Program-made: the position numbers and the translations under genes
NCBI RefSeq assembly: GCF_002727185.1
Contig: NZ_NIZW01000015.1
Span: 143,201-207,200, forward strand
DNA length: 64,000 bases
From: Rhodopirellula bahusiensis
GTDB lineage: Bacteria > Planctomycetota > Planctomycetia > Pirellulales > Pirellulaceae
Reading direction: 5' to 3'
Shown: piece by piece, positions 52,918-63,500 of the stretch
Layout: each line of letters starts with the position of its first letter
Position numbering within the stretch: the first letter of the stretch is position 1
The notes under the pieces: model-generated
The model's database searches: none
The model's input: the letters and a program-made list of their open reading frames with translations, nothing else
What the model was told of the DNA's origin: nothing

Positions 52918-54801
52918 CTAACCCGCTTTGCTATGTGATTGCGTCGAAGTGTGTTTGCTGATGGCTTCCACCAATTCGGAAACAGCAAACGGCTTGCCCT
53001 GGATCTTGTTGATCCCAATGCAGTCCACGAGGTACTCGGCACGAAGCAACATTCGCAGTTGGCCGGAGTTCAATTCCGGCACGACGACCGTCTTGAACGA
53101 CTTCAGCAAGGTGCCGATGTTGCGTGGCAGTGGATTGACGTAACGAATGTGAGCGTGGGAGACCGAATGGCCAGCCTCACGGCAACGGTTCACCGCCGTG
53201 TGACAAGCGCCGTATGTTCCGCCCCATGAAACCACCAAGACGTCACCCGAAGTTTCGCCGTTGACGTCTTGCTCAGGAATACGCTCCGCAATTTTCGCGA
53301 CCTTGGCCGCACGCGTGTCGCACATGTGTTGGTGGTTGGCCGGATCGTAAGACACGTTGCCCGTGCCGTCTTCCTTTTCCAAGCCGCCAAGGCGGTGCAT
53401 CAACTCCGGCGTACCCGGAATCGCCCACGGACGAGCCAAATTCTCGTCGCGAGCGTATGGCAAGAACGGGCCTTCGCCAGTGTGCTCTTCTGGGTGGCTG
53501 CATTTGATGGTTGGCAACTCATCCATGTCAGGGATCTTCCATGGTTCACTGCCGTTGGCGATGTAGCCATCGGAAAGCAACATCACAGGAACCATGCATT
53601 CCGTCGCGATGCGCCATGCTTCCACCGCCATCGCGAAGCAATCGCCAGGCGAACGAGGTGCCAAGACAGGCATCGGTGCTTCACCGTTGCGGCCAAACAT
53701 GACTTGCAACAAATCGCTCTGCTCGGTCTTCGTTGGCAGTCCGGTGCTGGGTCCGCCGCGTTGAACGTTGATCACGATCATCGGCAATTCCAACATCACG
53801 CCCAATCCCATCGCTTCGCCTTTCAAAGCGATGCCGGGACCACTGCTGGCGGTGACCGCCATCGTGCCGCCGAAGGCAGCTCCGATCGTGGCTCCGATCG
53901 CGGCGATCTCGTCTTCCGCTTGAAACGTGCGAACGCCAAAGTTCTTGAACTTCGTCAGCTCGTGCAAAATGTCAGAGGCGGGCGTGATTGGATACGTTCC
54001 GTAGAACATCTCTTTGCCGCTGATGTTCGATGCAGCGATCAAGCCCCAAGCGAGAGCTTGGTTGCCCATGATGTTTCGGTAGGTGCCCGGCTCGAGTTCC
54101 GCGGCTTCGACTTGATAGCTCTCGCTAAACTCTTCGGTCGTTTCGCCATAAGCCCAACCAGCCCGCAGTGCCGCGACGTTGGCAGCGGCGATGTCAGGCT
54201 TCTTCCCAAATTTGGCCTCGATGAAACGCAACGTCGGGTCGAGCGAACGGCCAAACAGCCAGTACACCAAACCCATTGCGAAGAAGTTCTTGCAGCGGTC
54301 GGCGATCTTGGTCGACAACCCGTGCTCAGCAACAGCCGCGCGAGTCAGCTTGGTCATCGCGACCTTCACGACCCGGTAGGACTGATCGATCACGTCGGCT
54401 TCGAGCGGGTTGCTCTCGACTTTCGCGAGTTTGTATTCCTTGTCGTTGAAGCCATCTTCGTTGGCGATCAGGATCCCGCCTTTGCGCAGATCGCCGATAT
54501 TGGTGACCATGGCCGCTGGGTTCATCACCACCAACGCGTCCAGGGTGTCACCAGGCGTGAAGATCGATTCGCTGGCAAATTGAACCTGGAAACCAGACAC
54601 CCCAGCTCGGGTGCCGCGTGGGGCACGGATCTCAGCGGGGAAGTCGGGGAACGTGGCCACGTCGTTGCCTGCCAACGCCGAAGTGTTGGTCAACTGCGTG
54701 CCCAGAAGCTGCATTCCATCGCCTGAGTCACCGCACAAGCGAACAGTGATCCCCGGTACGGATTCGATTTTTTTGTTGGTCGTCGGCGTAGAAGTGGTCA
54801 T
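52918..54801 (-). CDS. korA: 2-oxoacid:ferredoxin oxidoreductase, fused gamma-alpha subunit
   Basis: A 627-residue protein. The first 190 residues are the gamma (transferase) domain, with RLCGDSGDGMQLLGTQL and DFPAEIRAPRGT; the rest is the alpha (pyrimidine) domain, with YGTYPITPASDILHEL, FQAEDEIAAIGATIGAAFGG, SSGPGIALKGEAMGLG and RGGPSTGLPTKTEQSDLLQV. With korB it forms the usual two-polypeptide 2-oxoglutarate:ferredoxin oxidoreductase of many aerobes, giving succinyl-CoA in place of the dehydrogenase complex. It is first in the leftward unit. Pyruvate or another 2-oxoacid as substrate cannot be excluded. Confidence 0.94.
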   Translation of the reverse strand: MTTSTPTTNKKIESVPGITVRLCGDSGDGMQLLGTQLTNTSALAGNDVATFPDFPAEIRAPRGTRAGVSGFQVQFASESIFTPGDTLDALVVMNPAAMVTNIGDLRKGGILIANEDGFNDKEYKLAKVESNPLEADVIDQSYRVVKVAMTKLTRAAVAEHGLSTKIADRCKNFFAMGLVYWLFGRSLDPTLRFIEAKFGKKPDIAAANVAALRAGWAYGETTEEFSESYQVEAAELEPGTYRNIMGNQALAWGLIAASNISGKEMFYGTYPITPASDILHELTKFKNFGVRTFQAEDEIAAIGATIGAAFGGTMAVTASSGPGIALKGEAMGLGVMLELPMIVINVQRGGPSTGLPTKTEQSDLLQVMFGRNGEAPMPVLAPRSPGDCFAMAVEAWRIATECMVPVMLLSDGYIANGSEPWKIPDMDELPTIKCSHPEEHTGEGPFLPYARDENLARPWAIPGTPELMHRLGGLEKEDGTGNVSYDPANHQHMCDTRAAKVAKIAERIPEQDVNGETSGDVLVVSWGGTYGACHTAVNRCREAGHSVSHAHIRYVNPLPRNIGTLLKSFKTVVVPELNSGQLRMLLRAEYLVDCIGINKIQGKPFAVSELVEAISKHTSTQSHSKAG

Positions 54802-55017
54802 GGATGCGAAATCGCCCTTTCGGGACGTTCAAGCGGGTCGACCCAGCCTGCCTTAAGGGCAGTTGAAAGCTCGGTCGAATCGAAAAGAGGTTGAGTTTTT
54901 GCCGGTAAGCGACCGCACAGGCGATCTCGCAAGCAAAAAGTGGTGGACTTTAGGGATTGTATCGATCAATCCGGTTAGGAAACTGACCCGAATTCTAACT
55001 TTTTTCCCATTCCAACG

Positions 55018-56526
55018 TCATACCCGTTCCATCTCTCGCACGTAAACCGCCAAGGAAGTTTCAAACGTGGACGCATCGATTTTGTACTTCGGCGATGCAT
55101 CGGTGAACTGATTGCAGTGTTCCACCAGCACTCGGTACAGAAAACGGAACAAATGCCGAGGCACTCGCAACGATTCAAATGCTGACAACATCCGCTCGTA
55201 AGACAGCGAATCGTCAAACAATTCCTTCGGATCGGGATGCTTGCCCTCCGCCGCACACGCGATCATTCGTGAACGCGTCAGGTCGTACAGCGATTCGCCC
55301 GTCCACGAAAATGCGGGAATGACGTTCTGCTTGTCCAATCGAGCTCGCTCGTGAAATTCGCGAGTTTCTCGTTCGGTGTCGCGGTAGAGCTCCTCCGGCA
55401 ACATCAGCTTGAACCCCATCCCGGGGTGCTTCAGCAATTTGTTGTCCAGCAACGGCCACACAAATCGACGCATCAGCTCCGGTTTGCCGCCGGTCATGTG
55501 AGGCTCGTCGACTCGGTCCATCAGAACAATCACACCGTCAAATCCCAATCGCCCCAAAAGCGACTGGAACTTCCGCAGCAATTCATAACGGTCGTCGGTT
55601 CGGTCGTAACGCGGCAGCGGCTGGCTGGCGAGTTCCTTCGATGGGAACTGCATCAGGACCTTGCGGACCGAAGACGTCTCTCGTTTGCCGACCCGCATGT
55701 GACGATGGATGCCCATCGCGGCCAAGTGATTGCGACACCAACGGATCAAAAACGGCAGTTTGCCAAAGAAGCAAAGCACCGGAATGAACCACAACAAATT
55801 CCAGGTCCGAACACCTTCCTCATCGGCCGAGTTCCAAAACAGCCAACCGAAAACGCCAACGACCAGCACGCACCAAACGATCGCGAACCAAAAATCCAGC
55901 GACGCGTTCCAGTTGGAATACCCCAGCCGCTTGCGCAGTTGTTCGAACCGGCCTGAAAACGTCGACGAGGTCGACTGATCATACGAAGCGGCCAGCAACA
56001 GCAAATCGCGAGCGTCGTTGCGATCAAGCTTCGACAGTTTCGCGGTGTCGATTCGATTGCCATTGTCCGCTTTGGGCCGATGCGAATCGCTTTCCAGCAA
56101 AACCTGATCGACCAATTCCGTCACACCCAGACACAGAATCGCGTCCATGTGGTCCCACAAACGCCAAGCATCGAGAGCTTTCTCGGGTTTGCGAGACGCT
56201 CGTCGTCCCAGCCGTTCGCAGAAGTGATCCAGGAACGGATTGAAGTCGTCGTACCGGATGATGTAGACGCGGCCATCCGGGTTCTGAGCGTTGAAGTGCA
56301 CCAGGTGCCGATCAACCTGCAATCGCATCGCGGTTTTGCCGCTGCCTTTTGGCCCGAAGATGATCGCCGTCGCCGGCTCGGTTGGATCCCCGTACACCTT
56401 GTCCCAAGCAGGGTGGTAGGCGTTCTGAATGCAGTGCTGCTTAAACACCGGGTCGGTCTGCGCATCCTCCTCCGCGAACGGGTTGCGAGCGATGCCGTGA
56501 TGTTCCAAAAAACTTTGCGTGTTCAA
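55018..56526 (-). CDS. membrane-inserted P-loop NTPase, unknown
   Basis: A 502-residue protein with Walker A GPKGSGKTA at 58-66 and a Walker B-like VIVLMDRVDE near 332-341. Two hydrophobic helices at about 211-231 and 242-260 interrupt the NTPase between these motifs, so the protein is anchored with both nucleotide motifs on one side. This layout recalls KAP-type NTPases (interrupted P-loop domains of membrane association) but I cannot confirm the family. Neighbours are korA (216 bases downstream) and a secreted protein gene. Function unknown. Confidence 0.75.
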   Translation of the reverse strand: MNTQSFLEHHGIARNPFAEEDAQTDPVFKQHCIQNAYHPAWDKVYGDPTEPATAIIFGPKGSGKTAMRLQVDRHLVHFNAQNPDGRVYIIRYDDFNPFLDHFCERLGRRASRKPEKALDAWRLWDHMDAILCLGVTELVDQVLLESDSHRPKADNGNRIDTAKLSKLDRNDARDLLLLAASYDQSTSSTFSGRFEQLRKRLGYSNWNASLDFWFAIVWCVLVVGVFGWLFWNSADEEGVRTWNLLWFIPVLCFFGKLPFLIRWCRNHLAAMGIHRHMRVGKRETSSVRKVLMQFPSKELASQPLPRYDRTDDRYELLRKFQSLLGRLGFDGVIVLMDRVDEPHMTGGKPELMRRFVWPLLDNKLLKHPGMGFKLMLPEELYRDTERETREFHERARLDKQNVIPAFSWTGESLYDLTRSRMIACAAEGKHPDPKELFDDSLSYERMLSAFESLRVPRHLFRFLYRVLVEHCNQFTDASPKYKIDASTFETSLAVYVREMERV

Positions 56527-56616
56527 AGGATCAATGTCCGAAAGGAACGATCAAAAGAGCCGGGGAATTTCCAACAGTGCCGCTGCGATCACAACGGCAC
56601 ATCGAACGTAACAATC

Positions 56617-57216
56617 TCACTCGTCAATCGAAGCGATCATTTTCTTGAAAAGATCGCGGTTCGATTCGATCAAAGCGATGGGGCCATACATCTTCACGAA
56701 GAACTTGCGGCCTTCTGGGTGCACCAAGATCGCCCCCATCATCTTGTAATCTTCACGTTGGACCTTTCGTCCGCCAGAGAACGGTCCGCCGCCCATGGTT
56801 TCGGTAAAGGTGCCCGAGACTTCGATCACGTGCGTCTGCCAATCGCCTTCCTTCTTCACTTCGGTCTCAGCGACTTTCTTGTCCGAGCCGCTGAATTGAT
56901 TCTTCCATCGATCCAGGTTGGCTTTGACGTCTCCGCCAGCCGCCATCATCGTGACGCGAGCCGAGGGCGCATCGTCGCCTTCGCCATCCTTGACCGCGAA
57001 TTCGTGCTCGATGATCCGGCTGCGAGGGGTCGTTTTCTTAAACGATTCGGGCACTTCCAGCGATCCCGCACCAAAGACATCCACCGTGACTGGTTTTGCC
57101 GTGGCGGCGTCTTGAGCTTGAACGTTGGTTTGGCACGCGACAGCGACGAACAGAAACGCTGGCAACGCCAAATTGACGACACAACGATTGAGAACACACC
57201 GATTCAAAACGGACAT
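56617..57216 (-). CDS. secreted hypothetical protein
   Basis: A 199-residue protein with a signal peptide whose core is NLALPAFLFVAVAC and likely cleavage after VQA (QDAATA). The mature part is about 165 residues, without known motifs: VFGAGSLEVPESFKK, ARVTMMAAGGDVKANLDRWKNQF, WQTHVIEVSGTFTETMGGGPF and a C-terminal RDLFKKMIASIDE helix. A similar layout is seen in planctomycete exported proteins of unknown role. It is divergent from the adenylate cyclase gene. GTG or internal ATG starts could shorten the repeated LNRCVLNRCV beginning. Confidence 0.75.
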   Translation of the reverse strand: MSVLNRCVLNRCVVNLALPAFLFVAVACQTNVQAQDAATAKPVTVDVFGAGSLEVPESFKKTTPRSRIIEHEFAVKDGEGDDAPSARVTMMAAGGDVKANLDRWKNQFSGSDKKVAETEVKKEGDWQTHVIEVSGTFTETMGGGPFSGGRKVQREDYKMMGAILVHPEGRKFFVKMYGPIALIESNRDLFKKMIASIDE

Positions 57217-57370
57217 GGAGCACCTCGGGAAAGGACGAATGGGACGAAATCAAAATTGAGTTCGATTCAAGCGACTCCACCATAGCAATTCGTGCACCCA
57301 ATTATGAGGGGCGGGGTAAGAAACAGTACACTGCTCACGTCCTTTCCAGGCACCGCCCGTCCAGTCCCGC

Positions 57371-59044
57371 TTGAAACACCCGATGTCGCCACCGCTCGCC
57401 GAAACGCCCCGCCGCTGGACCTGGGCTCAACGTCACGCCATGTTCCTGGTCGGGGTCTCGCCGATCATCGCGAATGTGATCGGCAGCGTTTTCAACATTC
57501 TCTACAACCAAACGCAGATCCAACCGCTGCTCTCGCCAGCACAAATGGACCGTTTCCATGCCTGTTGGCAGGTTTTCAATCTGTTCGTGTACCCGGTCGC
57601 GATCGCCTGCTATGTCGTGCCGCTTTGGCAACTCCGCAGCGTCCACCGAGCTCTGCTGAATCATCAGCCGATCGAACCTGAGACGCTCGCTGCCGCTCGC
57701 CGCCGAGTGATCCATTTGCCATGGTGGTTCCTGCTGGTCGCGGCGATTGGTTGGCTTTCCTGCATTCCCGTTTTCCCGCTCGCCATCGCGTCCGCGGGAG
57801 AGCCGCTTTCCGGGTTGGTCGTTTGGCACCTGATCACCTCGTTTGTGATCGCGTCGCTGATCGCGGTCACGCAGAGTTTCTTCGCCGTCGAACTCACCGC
57901 TCAGGCAACGCTGTTTCCGGTCTTCTTCCAAGACAGCAACCCAGCCAACGTTCCCGGAGCGGTTCCGCTAAGCATCCGGGCTCGCGGAATCCTGTGGGCA
58001 TTCTCCGCAGTTGTCTGTCCAGTGATCTCGCTGGTGATGTTGCTGATCGTCCCTGATGCAGCCAACCTGTCGCCGATGTTTGGCGTGACCGTCGGCATTG
58101 TTGCGATCGCGTTTGGTTTGATCACCAGTTGGATGCTCGGACGCTGGGTCACTGCGCCAGTGATGCAGTTGCAACGTGCCGCATCGAATGTCGCGCGAGG
58201 CAACTTGGACGTCCGAGTGAAGCTCCTTCGCAGCGACGACTTTGGGCACTTGATCGAACGATTCAATCGGATGGTCGACGGATTGCAACACCGCGAAAAG
58301 TTGCAGGAGACATTTGGTCGTCACGTAGGACGCGAAGCGGCCAAACAGATCATGAACCAAAGCGATGGTCTCAACGGCAGTGAACAAGTCATCTCGGTCA
58401 TGTTCGTGGACGTCCGCAACTTCACTCGTCAATCATCCAAGCTCACGCCAACGCAGGTCGTTCAAGCACTCAACTTGTTCTTTCAAGAAGCGGTCGAAGT
58501 GATCGAATCGCACGGCGGAATGGTGAATAAGTTCTTGGGTGATGGCTTCATGGCGATCTTTGGCGTTGGCGGCAGCCTCGTGGACCACGGCCCCAAAGCG
58601 GTCGCCGCGGGACAAGAACTGGCAACCTCAATGGCGAACAAAAAAGCCCTGCTGCGAGAAGCCGGCTGGGAAGATTTCGCGATTGGAATTGGCATCAACA
58701 CGGGCCCGGCCGTGGTCGGATGCATCGGTTCGCCCAAGCGTCAGGAATACACCGCGATTGGCGACACCGTGAACATTGCCTCGCGAGTCGAATCGCTGAC
58801 CAAACCGCTGGACCGTTCCCTGCTGATCACGCAGTCCACGCGAGACACGTTGCCTGAATCCTTCCCAGCGATCGCGTTGCCCGAGCAAATGGTCAAAGGC
58901 AAAACAACCGCGTTGGCTGTCTTTGCCATTCCGGAAGAGTCCAATCGATCAAACGAGTGGGTTCAAGTCGACGACACAAGCGAGTCGACATCAAAAACAG
59001 TGATCTCCGAGCGAGACCTGCAGAACACTCCCGGGCGTCCCTGA
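57371..59044 (+). CDS. HAMP-domain adenylate/guanylate cyclase (class III)
   Basis: A 557-residue membrane protein. Several hydrophobic helices occupy residues about 22-250 (no large extracellular sensor), a HAMP-like region lies at about 250-305, then the class III cyclase domain. Catalytic residues are present: metal Asps D347 (FVDVRNFT) and D391 (KFLGDGFMAIFG), and the IGDTVNIASR segment with D465, N468 and R472. The base-recognition Lys (K387) and Asp favour cAMP over cGMP. The next gene (UPF0104) starts 53 bases downstream. ATG at 57383 is an alternative start. Confidence 0.92.
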   Translation: MKHPMSPPLAETPRRWTWAQRHAMFLVGVSPIIANVIGSVFNILYNQTQIQPLLSPAQMDRFHACWQVFNLFVYPVAIACYVVPLWQLRSVHRALLNHQPIEPETLAAARRRVIHLPWWFLLVAAIGWLSCIPVFPLAIASAGEPLSGLVVWHLITSFVIASLIAVTQSFFAVELTAQATLFPVFFQDSNPANVPGAVPLSIRARGILWAFSAVVCPVISLVMLLIVPDAANLSPMFGVTVGIVAIAFGLITSWMLGRWVTAPVMQLQRAASNVARGNLDVRVKLLRSDDFGHLIERFNRMVDGLQHREKLQETFGRHVGREAAKQIMNQSDGLNGSEQVISVMFVDVRNFTRQSSKLTPTQVVQALNLFFQEAVEVIESHGGMVNKFLGDGFMAIFGVGGSLVDHGPKAVAAGQELATSMANKKALLREAGWEDFAIGIGINTGPAVVGCIGSPKRQEYTAIGDTVNIASRVESLTKPLDRSLLITQSTRDTLPESFPAIALPEQMVKGKTTALAVFAIPEESNRSNEWVQVDDTSESTSKTVISERDLQNTPGRP

Positions 59045-59097
59045 ATCGCGATCAAATCGCCTATCCGAAGCGATCACCGCGAATTATTCTTGCCGCC

Positions 59098-60186
59098 ATG
59101 CCCGAAAACTTTCAACGCTACGCGATCACCCTGGTCAAATTCGCGGTACCAGTCGCCATCATTTGGTTTCTGCTCAGCCGAATTGAACCCACCGAATGGG
59201 AAGACCTGGCCGCCCGATCCATCAACACTCCTTTGTTGGTCGGTGCGCTCGCCGTTGCCATTTGTGCGTTGTTGGTTTCGTTTGTTCGTTGGTGGGTTTT
59301 GGTTCGTTGCCAAGGCATCCCGCTCAGCCTGATGGAAGCGATGCGATTGAGTTCGATTTGCTTTCTGCTGAGCTTTGTCTCCGCGGGCAGCGTGGGTGGC
59401 GACCTCTTCAAAGCGGTCTTCCTGGCCAAACGTTCTCCGGGCAAACGCGTTGCCGCCGTCGCGTCGGTCGTCGTCGATCGAGGTGCGGGACTGTATGGGT
59501 TGCTGCTGCTGGTTTCCGGTGGGTTGCTGATTCATCAATCGCAGGACCCGTTTGAATTCAATGGGATCACGATTGATGACATCAAACTCATCACCATCGC
59601 GTTGCTCTCAGTGGGTTCCGCCATTCTGGCGACGCTCGTCTTCGGTGGCAAATTTGTCGACACGCTGCTCCAACGTGGCGAGAAGCTTCCGGTGGTCGGT
59701 TCACTGATCGAACATGTCGGTCCGCCCCTGCGGATGTTCCATCATCATCCATGGGCTTTTGCATCGTCTCTACTGATGAGCGTTGTCGTCCAGGGATTGC
59801 TCGTGATCAGCATGTATCTGATCGCGGTCTCCATGTACGACTTGCCACCAACCTTGGCCGAACACTTCGTCATCGTTCCCATCGGCATGCTGATGTCAGC
59901 CCTTCCGCTGACACCCGCCGGTGTTGGACTTTTAGAGGTGACCATCGAAACGCTGTATCACATCATTCCCGCGAAAACGACGGACGCATCAGGAACGCTG
60001 GTCGCGTTGGTATTTGAACTGGTCAAAGTCGTGATGGCGATCATCGGCACGATCTTTTACTGGACCGCAGGACGCGAAGTCCAAGAGAGCCTCGAAGAGG
60101 CGAACTCCAGCGAATCAGGCACCGGCGAGCTAACCATCAGTGAGCCCACCACCGGCGAATCAGACACCGAACAGGCGACCGCATAG
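59098..60186 (+). CDS. UPF0104/lysylphosphatidylglycerol-synthetase-like membrane protein
   Basis: A 362-residue membrane protein with about eight helices, from ITLVKFAVPVAIIWFLLSRI to VVMAIIGTIFYWTAG. It matches the membrane (flippase) region of lysylphosphatidylglycerol synthetases: LVSFVRWWVLVRCQGIPLS, FLLSFVSAGSVGGDLFKAVFL, VVVDRGAGLYGLLLL and the LPLTPAGVGLLEVT motif. The catalytic aminoacyl-transfer domain is absent. It may flip a lipid-linked molecule; substrate unknown. ATG at 59098 is chosen. Its Glu/Ser/Thr-rich tail overlaps the convergent dgkA-like gene by 27 bases. Confidence 0.85.
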   Translation: MPENFQRYAITLVKFAVPVAIIWFLLSRIEPTEWEDLAARSINTPLLVGALAVAICALLVSFVRWWVLVRCQGIPLSLMEAMRLSSICFLLSFVSAGSVGGDLFKAVFLAKRSPGKRVAAVASVVVDRGAGLYGLLLLVSGGLLIHQSQDPFEFNGITIDDIKLITIALLSVGSAILATLVFGGKFVDTLLQRGEKLPVVGSLIEHVGPPLRMFHHHPWAFASSLLMSVVVQGLLVISMYLIAVSMYDLPPTLAEHFVIVPIGMLMSALPLTPAGVGLLEVTIETLYHIIPAKTTDASGTLVALVFELVKVVMAIIGTIFYWTAGREVQESLEEANSSESGTGELTISEPTTGESDTEQATA

Positions 60187-60540
60187 CGGCGGCAACAGCA
60201 CGATCAAACCGACCGCCACGGCAGCCAGGCTCATCACCAAGACGGCACCTGCTGCGACATCGAGTGCCTGCCCGATCCGCGGGTGATGTTGCGGATGCAG
60301 AACGGACACCAACAACTCGATCGACGAGTTCAGCAACTCCGCTGTCAGCACACCGCCGATCGCCAAAATCAAAACCGCCCATTCAACAGGGCTGACGCTC
60401 AACCACGCCCCCATCGCAATCACCGCCGCGGCAACGGGCAAGTGAATCCAGAAACTGTTTTGGTCCCCGCAAGCGAACCATACGCCCAGGATCGCACAGC
60501 GAAACTTCGAAGCCCAAGTACCTGGTTTCGAAGTCATCAC
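60160..60540 (-). CDS. DgkA-family diacylglycerol/undecaprenol kinase
   Basis: A 126-residue protein with three helices. Family motifs: FRCAILGVWFACG at the start, AELLNSSIELLV (the E-x-x-N-x-x-x-E set) in the centre and LDVAAGAVLV near the end. Two positions differ from well-studied DgkA: the Glu of the SERN/GES segment is Gln (DQNSF), and the Lys of AKD is Leu (ALD). Activity is therefore uncertain. It overlaps the upstream LptD-like gene's stop (TGATG or GTGATGA at 60535-60540) and the convergent UPF0104 gene at its 3' end. Starts: GTG at 60540 or ATG at 60537. Confidence 0.85.
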   Translation of the reverse strand: MMTSKPGTWASKFRCAILGVWFACGDQNSFWIHLPVAAAVIAMGAWLSVSPVEWAVLILAIGGVLTAELLNSSIELLVSVLHPQHHPRIGQALDVAAGAVLVMSLAAVAVGLIVLLPPLCGRLFGV

Positions 60541-63500
60541 TCCAGCCCTTCGACACCAGGCGGAGGAATCAACTGACCGCCCAAACGTCCGAGCCGGGTC
60601 GATGGCAAGAAGCGAGGCTCGATCATGAAACCGAAGCTCGTGTTGTCACGCCCGGCGTCGACATTGGCTGCCAACTGAACGAGGAACGATTCGCCAACTC
60701 GGGTGAGCCCCAAGGTCTGGCCGACGTTGCCGGTCTCACCAAAGTCATAGACGTTCCCGGCTGAAACGATCCATTTGTGGTTCAAGCGGTAATCCAAACT
60801 CGTCCGCAGGACGGTGCTGCTGACCGGCCCTTCGATCGACAGCAACCCAACATACAAATCTCCCAAACCAGGCCGACTGGTTCGGAACCCTGCACTGATC
60901 GAACGCAGGCCGTTGTCGAAGAAATCGATGTAGCCATCGCTCAATAACGTGAACCGGTCACCGATGTTGTACTGAGCATCAAACATGGTCGGCCCAACGG
61001 TCTCACCAAAGTTGTCGCGGTCTTCTTTGGGATACAAAGTGGTTTCCATGTCGAACCGGAACAGATCCACGATCCGCTCACGTCCCGGCAGTCCACGTTT
61101 CGTTTGGAAGCGATGCTTCATTCCCAAACGCAACTGCTGTAAGTCATCAACCACGGTGTCGCTGGCACTGGTCACATTGCGCTGGATGCCCTGACGAAAC
61201 GCGTAATTTCGTGGGTCAAACTGGTCGGGCAACAGTCCACCAAACGTTGTCCCCGTGAACACCCGCCGAAACTCTTCCTGGGCGTTGTCATCCAGCGAAT
61301 CGTAGTATGGCAACTCATCCATGTCCGTGTCGCTGTCGGCATAGAAGTACTCCGCCGACCAATCGATTTTGTGAGCCAATCCGCGAATATTCAGCAGTGA
61401 ACTTTGGATCGTTGGATCGACTCGCGACATGGGCAGGTTCAATCGCAAACCGCCGCCGCCCCACAAACGTGTCACATCATCGCCATTGGTGCCTTCGCCA
61501 TAGTGAGCCGCTTCGCCGATCGCGAACGGAATGACCTTGACCGGACCAGCGTCAAGCGGCGCGGATATTTCTTGCCTCGTTCGAGTCACAACGCCTTCGC
61601 GGTCCAGTTCGCCGGGCAAGGTATACGTTCCTGCGGCGATCACGGGGTCTTCCGGAGCGTCGGCGACTTGCAAGTGTTTGTAGCCGATCTCGTTGTGCAT
61701 CGACCAAGTCAACGAATCACCCAAGATCGATCCGCCGAGAGCGTAGTGCTCGATCGCCGGCAGCTCTTCGGTTTCCATGAAGAAGTCGTTGACCTGGAAG
61801 TTGGCCGCAATGTCCAACATCTGAGAACCGGAGTATTTCCGGAATCGCAAACCGGTACGATGATCGGCGTCTTGGTCCCATTCGGATTCGAAGTACTGTT
61901 CCAGGAAGTTGCGGTCGCTCAAGTAGCCAACTTCAGCGATGAATTCCCAGTCACCCGGCAAGTAGTGCCGATGCCGCAACGTCGCTCGCCCGCGGTAGGT
62001 CTCTTCCGGTTGCAGATCACGACGGCCCTGTCCTAGGACGTCCAATCCGTCGTCTTTGATGATGTAGCTGTCGTAGGTTCCCGAAGCCGGTCCGCCGAAC
62101 CCAAACAAACTGGGCAATGCATACGTCGTTCGCGTCCCCACCGCCGGTCCGCGTTCACTCAAGTAATCGGTGAGCAGTATCGTTTCCACTCCCGCGGGCG
62201 GATTGGTGAACCCGAGCAACTGGAACAAGTCCCACTCAAGCAGCACCTGAGAACCAAAGATGTCATCGTTCCGAACGTCAGCCCCGGTCAGATAGAACGT
62301 TGGCTTTCGAAGCGGAGTCGTGAACCTCGGCCAAGCCAGCACGGGCACACCGCCCAAATAGACAAAGTTGCCACCACTGGTCACGATCGGTTCGCTATCG
62401 GTGATCGGCAGTCTCGAGATTGGATCAGCACGCACGATTGGGCGCTGCGTCAGTTCCAATTGATTGCTCTGCAACCAATAGCGAGGCACACCCATTCGGC
62501 TACTTGTGACCGCCGCATCAATCGCTCGGAAGTTGCCACGGCTGATTTGTTGCATCACCTCCGCTTTCAACCGCACCGTTCCCGCATATTCGGGAATGGT
62601 CGTGATGGTCTCAGCGTCCAGCACCATGCCGACTTCTTGAGTGACGTTGTAGTACATCGACTCGGCGTAAATGATCCGGTCGCCTTGTCGGAAAACAATG
62701 TCGCCTTCAAGGTAAAGTTCACCGTCGCTTGATTTAAAATCCTGGGTGCCTTGGAAGACATCGCTCAAACGTGGCATCCAAGCGACGATCCGATTGGCCG
62801 AAAGCGAGACGGTTCCCAGAGGCATGATCTCTCCGCTGGGCAAACGAGCCGAGACGTCCCGCACCAAAACGGTGACACCGCCCCGAGCAATCACGACGGA
62901 TTCGTTGGTACCGGGCCGATTGATGTACTGAAGTTCCGCAGGAGTGTTCGCGCCTCGCGAGAAAACCTCGATGCTTCGTGTGCCGCCACCAACGATGAAC
63001 GGCACGCCGCCGGTGGTGCCACCATCGGACGTCGTGATCGAAGGTGGTGGAGTCTCCATCACCGGAGGTTGAAAACTTTGAACCGGCGGTGGCTGATTGG
63101 AAACCCTCGGCGGATCCAGCACCAAGCCACCGGACGGCAAATTGGGCTCACCCAAAACAGGCTCAAGGTACTGAACGGGCTGAACGTATTGAGAATCGGG
63201 CTGGGCGGGAGCAGACATTGGTGGAGCCGGTGTGTCCGGGCGAATGCCCATCTTCGCCCACCAATCCGATGGAACCTTCGCTCGTCCGCGATACTGGTCG
63301 GCTCGAACAATCGGCACCGATGTCAGGCTGACCGTTTGCACAATCGGCTGACTCGTCGTTTGTCCGGGTCCCAACGTCACGCGGTCCATCAACAAATGAG
63401 CCGTCAATTCTTTTTGCTTGCCGGACAAAGCGACCAAGATCGTCGCAGCTTCATACCGCTTGCCTTCGAATTTTAATTCCACGTTGCCACGCATCAGCGT

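Noticed and set aside
53269..54726. 485-codon plus-strand open frame antisense to korA
   Set aside because: It is a shadow of korA, whose domain motifs are complete. The antisense translation is His/Arg/Val-rich with no motif; long antisense frames are common in GC-rich genes.
56080..57285. 401-codon plus-strand frame
   Set aside because: It runs antisense to the NTPase and secreted-protein genes, crossing both starts; no motifs.
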